A program made the translations under genes and the position numbers. Below are positions 1-6,377 of a DNA stretch of 6,549 nt, piece by piece; positions within the stretch are counted from its first letter, which is position 1; the number at the start of each line of letters is the position of its first letter. Origin of the DNA: DATDAH01 sp036525535 (GTDB lineage Bacteria; Actinomycetota; Acidimicrobiia; Acidimicrobiales; DATDAH01); contig DATDAH010000212.1 in NCBI GenBank assembly GCA_036525535.1, positions 1-6,549 of the forward strand. The letters are read 5' to 3'. The notes beneath the pieces were generated by a model, which was not told the origin of the DNA, did not search any database, and saw only the letters and a program-made list of their open reading frames with translations.

Positions 1-866
1 AGCAGCTCAGCCAGCTCTTCAACGTCCTGCAATCTGCCGGCGCGGCCCTCAACAAGCTGATCGAGCTGCTCGACACGCGGGTCGACGTGCCCGAACGTCA
101 GGGGGCGATCGACCTGCCCGAGCGGGGCGACCTCGAGGTGGACGGCGTGTCGTTCGCCTACGGGCCGGACCAGGACGACGTGCTCAGCGACGTGAGCCTG
201 TGCTTGGCCTCCGGTGAGCGCTTGGCCCTGGTGGGGCCGACCGGGGCGGGCAAGTCGACGTTGGCCAAGCTGATGGCCCGCCTGTACGACCCGACCGTGG
301 GCACGGTGAGCTTCGGTGGCGTCGACCTGCGGGACGCCCGGATCGGGTCCCTACGGAGCCAGATCGTCGTCGTGCCCCAGGAGGGCTTCCTGTTCGCGGG
401 GACGGTGCGGGACAACGTGCGGGTGGGCCGCCTCGACGCCACCGACGACGAGGTCGAGGCCGCCGTCCGGGAGCTCGGCCTGCTCGAGCGCTTCGAGGCC
501 TTCCCCGAGGGCCTCGACACCGAGGTCCGGGAGCGGGGTTCGCGGCTGTCGGCGGGGGAGAAGCAACTGGTCTCCCTGTCCCGGGCCGCGCTGGCCGACC
601 CGGCGGTGCTGGTGCTGGACGAGGCCACGTCCAGCCTCGACCCTGGCACCGAGGCCCTGGTCGAGGCCGCTGTGGTCCGCCTGTCCGAGGGGCGAACGGT
701 GATCCTGGTGGCCCACCGCCTGTCGACCGCCGAACGGGCCGACCGAGTCGCCGTCGTGTCCGGCGGCCGGCTGGTCGAGGTCGGCCCTCACGCCGAGCTC
801 GTGGCCAAGGGCGGCCAGTATGCCGCCATGTTCGCCACCTGGTCCGGCGGCACCACCGCGGCCTGA
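1..866 (+). CDS. ABC exporter, C-terminal part with complete ATP-binding domain (5' end outside window)
   Basis: The reading frame is open from base 3, so the gene begins upstream. GTG at 87 is internal. The first 28 residues (LSQLFNVLQSAG, then LNKLIELLD) look like the last transmembrane helix and linker of a fused permease/ATPase half-transporter. The nucleotide-binding domain is complete. It has an A-loop Tyr (159-161), Walker A GPTGAGKST (234-260), the Q-loop Gln in VVPQEGFLF (378-380), an ABC signature LSAGEKQ (546-566), Walker B VLVLDE with the catalytic Glu (606-623), D-loop SSLD (630-641) and the H-loop His in VAHRLST (714-716). The protein would sit in the cytoplasmic membrane and use ATP to export a substrate that cannot be named from this fragment. 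The signature reads LSAGE instead of LSGGQ. That variant is common in exporters, often heterodimeric ones, so a partner subunit may lie upstream (inference). The 3' end looks natural, closing shortly after the usual GGQYAAMFATW tail. It stops about 25 bases before a sulfatase relic. Confidence 0.96.
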   Translation, partial: QLSQLFNVLQSAGAALNKLIELLDTRVDVPERQGAIDLPERGDLEVDGVSFAYGPDQDDVLSDVSLCLASGERLALVGPTGAGKSTLAKLMARLYDPTVGTVSFGGVDLRDARIGSLRSQIVVVPQEGFLFAGTVRDNVRVGRLDATDDEVEAAVRELGLLERFEAFPEGLDTEVRERGSRLSAGEKQLVSLSRAALADPAVLVLDEATSSLDPGTEALVEAAVVRLSEGRTVILVAHRLSTAERADRVAVVSGGRLVEVGPHAELVAKGGQYAAMFATWSGGTTAA

Positions 867-889
867 TCCGTGGGTCGTGGGGGCCGCCG

Positions 890-1997
890 CCGTTCACGGT
901 GATCCTGTTCACCAGCGACAACAGTTCTTCCACGGGGAGCATCGGATCCCCGTGGGCAACTACCTGCCCTACGAGCCGGCGATCCACGTGCCGGTCATCG
1001 TGAGCGGGCCGGCGGTGGACGAGTCGCTGCGGGGCACCGAGTCCGATCTGGCGGTGGCGAACGTCGACCTCGCCCCGACCATCCTCGACCTCGCCGGGAT
1101 CGAGCCGCGATCCCTGCCCGACGCCGTTCCTTCGCGCCGGTGCCAGAGGGGAAGCCGTTGCCCTGGCAGGCCGGGGTCGGGGGGAACATCCATCCGCGTC
1201 CCGTCTACCCGATGGGCATCGCCCTCGCTCCCGGGATCGGTGCCGTTCACCCACAACGGGGTCCGGAGCAGTGACGGGTGGGTCTACGTCCGTTGGGAGG
1301 ACCTACGTCGCGCCGTGGAGCCCTTCGACCTCTCGACTGAGCCAAACGAGGTCGACAACGTGGCCCAGGATCCCGCCCGCCGGCGTCCGCGCGCCCCTCG
1401 AAAGCCAGCGGCGCCTGCTCGTGCGTTGCGCCCGCCGTATGACGTCCCGCCGTACGGCTACCTCGACCTTTGTCCCGGGAGGCTCGTGCCATCGTGGTTC
1501 GAGGTGGCTCATTGGGCCGACGCGGCCCGTGTCGGCATCGCCCTCACCGATGGCACCTTCGCGCCGAACGACGCCGGGCGCCGGGGCGCCCTCTTGGCCT
1601 GGCTCTGGCGCCACGGGCTCACCCGCGGCAACGCCGTCGACGGCCTTCACGGACGTGGGTCGGGGCCTGCGTCCGGCGGTGGACTGGGCGATCGACATCG
1701 GCATGGTGTCGGCGAGCAAGGCCCGGTTCCATCCGCAGCGGGCGGCGACCCGGGCGACCTGGGCCCAGTGGCTCCGTGTCGTGGCCGGGCGGCCGGACCG
1801 GAGGCCACCCCCTGGCGTCGGGACGTCAGTGCGTCGCACTGGGCCTGGCGGCGATCGTTTGGCAGCTCTCGGATCCGCCCGGCGCCGAGGGACCGATCGC
1901 CATCGGGTTCCGCGACCGGACGTTACGCCCCGCGTCGGTGACAGCCCGGGCGCAGGCGGTCGGTTGGCTGCAGCGGGTCGACGTAGGACTGGCCTGA
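890..1997 (+). pseudogene. Decayed 5'-truncated paralogue of the downstream SLH-tailed sulfatase
   Basis: No single frame is open across this stretch, but joining frames rebuilds the last third of the neighbouring sulfatase (matching 3021-4145). The segments are: frame 2 from 893 (TVILFTSDN); frame 1 from 928 (FHGEHRIP, PYEPAIHVPVIV, ANVDLAPTILDLAG); frame 3 from 1125 (RSFAPV, HPRPVYPMGIALAPG); frame 1 about 1250-1380 (GVRSSDGWVYVRW, EVDNVA); frame 2 about 1390-1435 (LESQRRLLVRCA); frame 1 from about 1438 (DVPPYGYLDL, DGTFAPND, LAWLWRHG); frame 2 from about 1640 (FTDVGRGLRPAVDWAI); a short frame-1 piece near 1810-1840; then frame 3 to TGA at 1995-1997 (IVWQLSD, ARAQAVGWLQR). In the longest in-frame stretch (EHRIP to DLAG) I count 41 of 54 residues identical to the intact copy. 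The conserved active-site Lys is Asn here (958-960), and the DNG motif reads DNS. The N-terminal two thirds, including the formylglycine site, is absent. This is a dead tandem duplicate, with no credible product of its own. Confidence 0.93.
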
Positions 1998-2066
1998 TCC
2001 GGCGGGCCTCGATGCCCACGGCCACGGCCTCGAGTCGAGCCCATGGCTCCGGTACCGTTCCTCTGA

Positions 2067-4145
2067 ATGCAGCCTCGGCGACCTCTTGTGGCGGGGTTGG
2101 CCGGCATCTTCCTGGCCTCCGTCGTGGTCGCGACGAGTCCTTCGTCCTCGTCGGCGGCCCCGCCGATTCCGGGGGACGACCGGCCCAACGTCGTCGTGAT
2201 CATGACCGACGATCAGACGCTCGAGCAGATGCAGGCGCTGCCCATGACCACCGATCTGCTCGGGGGTTCGGGCCTCACGTTCACCGATGCGGTCGTGTCC
2301 TACCCGATGTGCTGTCCGAGTCGGGCCACCTTCTTCACCGGCCAGTACACGCAGAACAACGGGGTACGCACGAACAGTGCGGCCGACGACCTGAACCCGC
2401 TCCCGGTGGAGTCGTCGATGTCCACCAGGCAGCCCGAAGCGTGGCCCGCGTTCGCCGCCGACGCCGAGGGCCGGTCGATCGCCGTCGCTCTCCGGCGTTC
2501 GGGCTACCACACGGGCCTGCTCGGGAAGTACCTCAACGGTTACCGGCCCCGATCGCCCGTGCCGCCCGGTTGGGTGGACTGGCGTGCGGCCGCGCCGGAG
2601 GGCTATTGGGACGGGCGCCTCAACGTGAACGGGCGGCTGGTCACCCTGCCCGAGGGCTTCGTCACCGACCAGTACGCGCGGGTCTCGGGATCGATGATCG
2701 ATCGGGCTTCGGCCAGCGGCCGCCCGTTCTTCCTGATGCTCAACTTCTTCAACCCCCACGGCGCTCCGGGCAGGACCGGCCCGTCGTTCGCCCCTCGCCA
2801 TGCCGATCTATATCAAGGGGCCCAGGCCCCGCGGACGCCGGCGTTCGACGAGGCCGACCTGGCCGACAAGCCGGTCTGGCTGCAGGCCAACCCGGAGCTG
2901 AGCGAGGACGCCATCGTGCGGATCGACGAACACTGGCGGGCCGGTCTGCGCTCGCTGGCCTCGGTCGATGAGGCGGTGTCGTCGATCGTCGGCCGACTAC
3001 AGGACACCGGTGAGCTCGAGGACACGGTCCTCGTCTTCACCAGCGACAACGGGCTGTACTTCGGGGAGCACCGGATCCCGGAAGGCAAGTACACGCCTTA
3101 TGAGCCCGCGATCCACGTCCCGCTCATCGTGGCGGGTCCGGCCGTGGCCCCCGCGCTGCGAGGGACGACCTCCGATGTCGCCGTGGCCAACGTCGACCTC
3201 GGTGCCACCATCCTCGACCTCGCCGATGCGGCGCCCCTGGCGCCCCTGGACGGCCGTTCGCTCGTCCCCGTCCTGGCGGGGGAGGGGACCGACTGGGAGC
3301 CGGGGCCGGGGTCGTCGTCGTCGCACCCGCGGGTCGTCTACCTGATGGGGATCGGCCGCACGGTGAGATCGCCGGGTCGGCCGACCTTCAGCGGCGTACG
3401 GACGAGTGACGGATGGGTGTACATCCGCTGGGAGACCCCGGAACGTGACGTCGAGCTCTACAACCTGAACACCGACCCCTACCAGGTGGACAACCTCGCC
3501 GGTCGTCCGGAGGTTCAGGCGCGCCAATCGCGCCTCGAGCGACAGCGTCGCCACCTCGTTCGCTGCGCGGGGCGGTCCTGTGACGTGCCGCCGTACGGCT
3601 ACCTCGACCTGCCCCATGACAACTCGGTACCCCCGTGGCTGGCCGCGGCCCGGTGGGCCGACCGAGGGCCCGTCGACGTCGCGTTCTCGGACGGCACGTT
3701 CCGGCCTCGGGGCCGAGCCCCCCGATCAGTGGTCATGACCTGGCTTTGGCGCCAGGCCGGGTCACCTGTCGCGTCGGGGCCGTCGGCGATCACCGATGCC
3801 TCACCGGCACTGCAGCCGGCGCTGGACTGGGCCGTGGGAACCGGTGTGCTGCCGGAGACGATGACGACGTTCTCACCGGCGCGAGTCGCCACCCGGGTGC
3901 AGTGGGCCAGCTGGCTCTGGCGACGGGCCGGTCGACAAGTGGTGTCGAGGTCGGTCCTCCCCGCCGATGTCGGCCGCCGGAGCCCACACGCCGCGGCCGT
4001 CGCTTGGGTCCTGACCGATTCCGACCGAGGTGGCCCGCAGCGACCCATCGCCGCGTTGCTCGACGGGCGATTCCGATCCGGTGTCGGGCTCACCCGCGCC
4101 GATGCCGTCGTCTGGCTTCGCCGGTCCGCTGCCCAGACCGACTGA
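2067..4145 (+). CDS. Secreted sulfatase (N-acetylglucosamine-6-sulfatase-like) with C-terminal SLH-like repeats
   Basis: This 692-residue type I sulfatase should hydrolyse sulfate esters, most likely on a sulfated glycan, outside the membrane. Residues 1-31 form a Sec signal peptide: RR near the start, a hydrophobic stretch (LVAGLAGIFLASVVVA), then a Ser/Ala-rich cleavage region. The ATG at 2067 keeps that peptide, although I see no good Shine-Dalgarno site. The catalytic domain spans about 39-505. It has metal ligands D48/D49 in MTDDQ, the formylglycine motif CCPSR with C82 as the likely modified Cys, K154 in GKYLNGY, H231 in NPHG, D327/N328 in TSDNG and K341. IVRIDEHWRAGLRSLASVD and GELEDTVLVFTSDNG resemble the GNS/Sulf branch. 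Residues 464-505 (ELYNLNTDPYQVDNLA, then LVRCAGRSC) are the usual C-terminal subdomain. Residues 518-688 are three SLH-like repeats, which suggests cell-surface attachment. C82 must be oxidised by a formylglycine-generating enzyme encoded elsewhere. The substrate is inferred from family resemblance and could be another sulfated polysaccharide. Confidence 0.95.
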   Translation: MQPRRPLVAGLAGIFLASVVVATSPSSSSAAPPIPGDDRPNVVVIMTDDQTLEQMQALPMTTDLLGGSGLTFTDAVVSYPMCCPSRATFFTGQYTQNNGVRTNSAADDLNPLPVESSMSTRQPEAWPAFAADAEGRSIAVALRRSGYHTGLLGKYLNGYRPRSPVPPGWVDWRAAAPEGYWDGRLNVNGRLVTLPEGFVTDQYARVSGSMIDRASASGRPFFLMLNFFNPHGAPGRTGPSFAPRHADLYQGAQAPRTPAFDEADLADKPVWLQANPELSEDAIVRIDEHWRAGLRSLASVDEAVSSIVGRLQDTGELEDTVLVFTSDNGLYFGEHRIPEGKYTPYEPAIHVPLIVAGPAVAPALRGTTSDVAVANVDLGATILDLADAAPLAPLDGRSLVPVLAGEGTDWEPGPGSSSSHPRVVYLMGIGRTVRSPGRPTFSGVRTSDGWVYIRWETPERDVELYNLNTDPYQVDNLAGRPEVQARQSRLERQRRHLVRCAGRSCDVPPYGYLDLPHDNSVPPWLAAARWADRGPVDVAFSDGTFRPRGRAPRSVVMTWLWRQAGSPVASGPSAITDASPALQPALDWAVGTGVLPETMTTFSPARVATRVQWASWLWRRAGRQVVSRSVLPADVGRRSPHAAAVAWVLTDSDRGGPQRPIAALLDGRFRSGVGLTRADAVVWLRRSAAQTD
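3618..4130 (+). other. Region encoding three SLH-like repeats at the sulfatase C-terminus
   Basis: Codons 518-688 of the sulfatase encode three divergent copies of an S-layer-homology-like unit. Repeat 1 (about 518-566) contains ARWADRGPV, SDGTFRPRGRA and MTWLWRQAG. Repeat 2 (about 575-622) contains ITDASPALQPALDWAVGTGV, TTFSPARVATR and ASWLWRRAG. Repeat 3 (about 632-688) contains AAAVAWVL, DGRFRSGVGLTRADAVVWLRR. The pattern of an Asp-rich start, a helix, a Gly, (D)GTFRP or TFSP, a TR-like pair and a helix ending in WLWR.AG is that of SLH modules. In other bacteria these bind secondary cell-wall polymers. Repeat 3 is the most degenerate. The assignment rests on pattern recognition, with no profile score behind it; surface anchoring is inferred. 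Confidence 0.8.
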
Positions 4146-4157
4146 GCGAGCGACGCT

Positions 4158-4183
4158 TGACGTTCGGTCGAGCGGAACTGTCA
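4158..4183. terminator. Candidate bidirectional hairpin between convergent genes
   Basis: TGACGTTC (4158-4165) can pair with GAAC (4175-4178) plus GTCA (4180-4183). This gives an 8-bp stem with one bulged T and a 9-base loop. It lies between the sulfatase stop (4143-4145) and the opposing GGDEF-EAL gene, and overlaps that gene's TGA (4183-4181). There is no T-run on either side, so it is not a classic intrinsic terminator. Its position in a 35-bp convergent gap is the main argument for it. Confidence 0.3.
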
Positions 4184-6277
4184 GACCGCGTAGACGTGGT
4201 CGAGGTAGGGGATGACGTCGGCGGCGGCCATGGGGCGGGCGAAGAGGAAGCCCTGGGCCGCGTCGCAGCCGAGGGCTTGGAGCTCGGAGACCTGCTCGAC
4301 CGACTCGACGCCCTCGGCCACGGCCTCGATCTCGAGGTTGTGGGCCAGGCTGACGATGGCGGCGGCGATGGCGGAGTCCTCGGGGTCGGGACCGAGGCCG
4401 TCGATGAAGGACCGGTCGACCTTCAGGAGGTCGACCGGGAAGCTGCGGAGGTGGGGCAGGGACGAGAAGCCGGTGCCGAAGTCGTCGATGGCGAGGTCGA
4501 TCCCGATGTCCTTCAGGCGCAGGAGGGCGACGACGGCGACGTCGGTGTCGCCCTGGAGGTCGGACTCGGAGATCTCCAGACAGAGGCGGTGCGGGGCGAG
4601 CCCGGACTCGGCGAGGATGTGGCGCACCGTGGTCGGGAACTGGTCGTCGGCCAGCTGCCGGCCGGAGATGTTCACGTGGAGGCGGGGAGCCTGGGCCACT
4701 TCGGACTGCCAGCCCACGGCGAAGGTGCAGGCGTTGCGCAGCAGGACCGGGCCGAGCTGGTCGATGAGACCGGTCTGTTCGGCGAGGCCGATGAACTCGT
4801 CCGGCGGGAGGGGGCCCCGGGTGGGATGGCTCCAGCGGGCCAGCGCCTCCATGCCGGTCACCTGGCCGGTGCGCAGGCTGACGAAGGGCTGGTAGTGGAG
4901 GGTGATGGCGTTGTCGGCCATGGCCCGGCTGAGGTCGTCGGAGAGGGCCACCCGTTCGGCTTGCCGGCGGCGGAGCTCGTCGTCGTAGAGCTCGAGGCGG
5001 GCCCGGCCGAGCTCCTTGGCCCGGTACATGGCGGCGTCGGCCTCCCGCATGAGCCGGGTCGGCAGGGTGCCCGTGTGGGAGAGGGCCACGCCGGCGCTGA
5101 CGGTCACCGAGTAGTCGCCGCTGGGCAGGGCCATCGGCTGCGTCTCGATGACCTCGGTGACCCGGTGGCCGACGGCCAGGGCGTGGCTGTCGCTCTCGAC
5201 GCCGTCGAAGAGGACGACGAACTCGTCACCGCCGAGGCGGGCGACCAGGTCGTGGGGTCGCAGGACCGTGCGGATGCGCTCGGCGATCTGGCAGAGCAGG
5301 TCGTCGCCGACGTCGTGGCCGCGGGTGTCGTTGACCAGCTTGAAGCGGTCGACGTCGAAGAAGAGGAGGGCGACGTGGGTGCCGTCCCGACTGGCCCGGG
5401 CCAGTGCCTTTTCGAGGTGGTCGAGGAGCTTCGCCCGGTTGGGCAGGCCGGTGAGCGGGTCGTGCAGGGCGCGGTGGGCCCAAGCCGCCTCGACCTTGCG
5501 GCGGTCGGTCATGTCCCGGGCGAGACCGCTGAGCTCGCGGAGTTGGCCGTCCTCGTCCCGTTCGGCCCGCAGGGTCACCTCGACGTAGACCGGGTTCCCA
5601 CCCCGGCCCCGCATGGTGAGCTCGCCCGTCCAGCTCCCCTCCCGCTCGACCCGGGTCAGGATCTCGGCGTCGAAGCGGCGCAGGGACTCCGATGTGAACA
5701 GGGCCTGGAGCGTCGGCTGGCCGATCCCGCTGTCGCCGAAGAGGTCCTCGGCGGCGCCGTTGAGGAACCAGACCTTGCTGTCGTTGGTGATGCTGAACAC
5801 GGCGTCACTGCTCGACTGCAGGATCGTGGCCGCTCGGGCGGCGGGGTCCTCGGCGTGGGTGACGGCGGCCACGTCGTCGAGAGAGCCGATCAGGCCGATC
5901 GGCTCCCCGTCGGCGCCGCAAGCGATGGTGGCCCGGAGCTGCACCCGGCTGCGACCGCCGTCGCTGTGCTGCGCCCGGAACCAGGTCAGACAGGGTTCCT
6001 GGCGGGTCCAGGCGTCTCGGAGCGCCCGCTCGACCCGGTCGGCGTCGGGGCCGGCGAGGTCGTGGAGGGCCCGGCCGATGGCGTCGGCGGGGCGTACGCC
6101 GGTGAGTTCGCCGACGCGCGGGTTGGCCCAGAGGACCCGGAGAGCCTCGTCGGTGGCGAACACGCCGACCGGGACCTCCTCGAGGAGGTCGAGAGCGGAG
6201 GCGCGTGCCGTCGCGGGCACGTCGGTTTCGGGCGCGCTGGCCAACCTTCCTCCCTGCTGCATCGGACCGGTATCCAT
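4181..6277 (-). CDS. PAS-PAS-GGDEF-EAL cyclic di-GMP signalling protein
   Basis: This 698-residue cytoplasmic sensor/enzyme has no signal peptide or membrane segment. Two PAS domains (about 27-138 and 148-258; the second ends in GLARDMTDRRKVEAAW) lead into GGDEF (about 265-430) and EAL (about 445-698). The diguanylate cyclase half looks active. It begins HDPLTGLPNR and has FFDVDRFKLVND and an intact GGDEF (349-353), preceded five residues earlier by the product-inhibition site RPHD (340-343). The phosphodiesterase half also looks active: EALARW (E477), N536 in NISG, E568, DDFGTGFSSL (D598/D599), K619 in LKVDRSFI, AEGVE and AQGFLFARPM. It could therefore make c-di-GMP from GTP, degrade it to pGpG, or switch according to a signal sensed by the PAS domains. 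The start is uncertain. ATG at 6277 has no good ribosome site, ATG at 6262 is also possible, and TTG at 6244 follows GGGAGGAAGG. All three leave the domains whole. The gene is convergent with the sulfatase and divergent from sufB. Confidence 0.96.
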   Translation of the reverse strand: MDTGPMQQGGRLASAPETDVPATARASALDLLEEVPVGVFATDEALRVLWANPRVGELTGVRPADAIGRALHDLAGPDADRVERALRDAWTRQEPCLTWFRAQHSDGGRSRVQLRATIACGADGEPIGLIGSLDDVAAVTHAEDPAARAATILQSSSDAVFSITNDSKVWFLNGAAEDLFGDSGIGQPTLQALFTSESLRRFDAEILTRVEREGSWTGELTMRGRGGNPVYVEVTLRAERDEDGQLRELSGLARDMTDRRKVEAAWAHRALHDPLTGLPNRAKLLDHLEKALARASRDGTHVALLFFDVDRFKLVNDTRGHDVGDDLLCQIAERIRTVLRPHDLVARLGGDEFVVLFDGVESDSHALAVGHRVTEVIETQPMALPSGDYSVTVSAGVALSHTGTLPTRLMREADAAMYRAKELGRARLELYDDELRRRQAERVALSDDLSRAMADNAITLHYQPFVSLRTGQVTGMEALARWSHPTRGPLPPDEFIGLAEQTGLIDQLGPVLLRNACTFAVGWQSEVAQAPRLHVNISGRQLADDQFPTTVRHILAESGLAPHRLCLEISESDLQGDTDVAVVALLRLKDIGIDLAIDDFGTGFSSLPHLRSFPVDLLKVDRSFIDGLGPDPEDSAIAAAIVSLAHNLEIEAVAEGVESVEQVSELQALGCDAAQGFLFARPMAAADVIPYLDHVYAV
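6245..6254 (-). promoter_or_regulatory. Shine-Dalgarno-like sequence inside the annotated 5' end of the GGDEF-EAL gene
   Basis: On the minus strand GGGAGGAAGG immediately precedes TTG at 6244-6242. It is the only strong purine-rich ribosome-binding-like sequence near this gene's 5' end, which makes a TTG start at codon 12 a real alternative to the ATG at 6277. The GGAGG-to-TTG spacing is short (4 bases), so the case is not settled. Confidence 0.35.
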
Positions 6278-6319
6278 CGGCAGTCGGGGGGCATCGTCAA
6301 GTGGCGGCCGCGGTCAGGG

Positions 6320-6345
6320 TTGTTACTATCTACGTAGGAGAAATT
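6320..6345. promoter_or_regulatory. AT-rich promoter/operator candidate between sufB and the GGDEF-EAL gene
   Basis: This 26-bp patch has only 8 G/C bases in a very GC-rich window, and lies in the 100-bp divergent gap. TACTAT (6324-6329) is a plausible -10 box for sufB. No convincing -35 hexamer stands at the usual distance. Directly after it lies the perfect 8-bp palindrome CTACGTAG (6330-6337), where a repressor would overlap the transcription start. On the other strand the same bases read GATAGT (6330-6325), a weaker -10 candidate for the GGDEF-EAL gene. suf operons are often controlled by a dedicated iron-sulfur-sensing repressor, but the identity of any regulator here is unknown. Confidence 0.45.
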
Positions 6346-6366
6346 GCCCGGGTGTCCATCGGGCCC

Positions 6367-6372
6367 AGGAGG
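6367..6372 (+). promoter_or_regulatory. Shine-Dalgarno site of sufB
   Basis: A perfect AGGAGG lies five bases upstream of GTG at 6378. It decides the start of the gene at this GTG; the in-frame GTG at 6393 and the ATG codons further downstream have no such site. Confidence 0.85.
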
Positions 6373-6377
6373 CGTTC

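Noticed and set aside
184..1254. A 356-codon minus-strand frame
   Set aside because: Its Arg/Pro/Gly-rich composition without motifs, antisense to clear ABC motifs and to the relic, marks it as a shadow frame.
820..1941. A 373-codon open frame that could be called as a standalone sulfatase-like protein
   Set aside because: Only parts match the sulfatase. Other parts switch frame, and the start lies inside the ABC gene. The relic explanation accounts for all of it.
890..1997. The idea that the frame changes are sequencing or assembly errors
   Set aside because: Eight frame changes in 1.1 kb, against none in over 5 kb of neighbouring genes, plus a missing 5' end and an active-site substitution, fit decay better. 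Only raw reads could exclude it fully.
2005..2035. Repeated GGCCTCGA near 2005 and 2026 as a regulatory repeat or terminator
   Set aside because: The possible stem would leave almost no loop, and the repeat is short and GC-rich, so chance is the simplest explanation.
2050..2057. CGGTACCG palindrome just upstream of the sulfatase as an operator
   Set aside because: Eight-base palindromes are expected many times in a window this size. The surrounding 69-bp gap shows no promoter-like boxes to support it.
1271..2971. A 566-codon plus-strand open frame spanning the relic and the sulfatase start
   Set aside because: It contains pieces of relic sulfatase homology (such as LESQRRLLVRCA) and then continues out of frame inside the intact sulfatase as Arg/Gly-rich sequence. 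It is not a single gene.
3635..6337. A 900-codon open frame on the plus strand, opposite the GGDEF-EAL gene
   Set aside because: Its product is low-complexity (rich in V, E, G, A and D) with no recognisable domain, and it lies antisense to a gene whose motifs are unmistakable. It starts inside the sulfatase gene. It is a by-product of high GC content.
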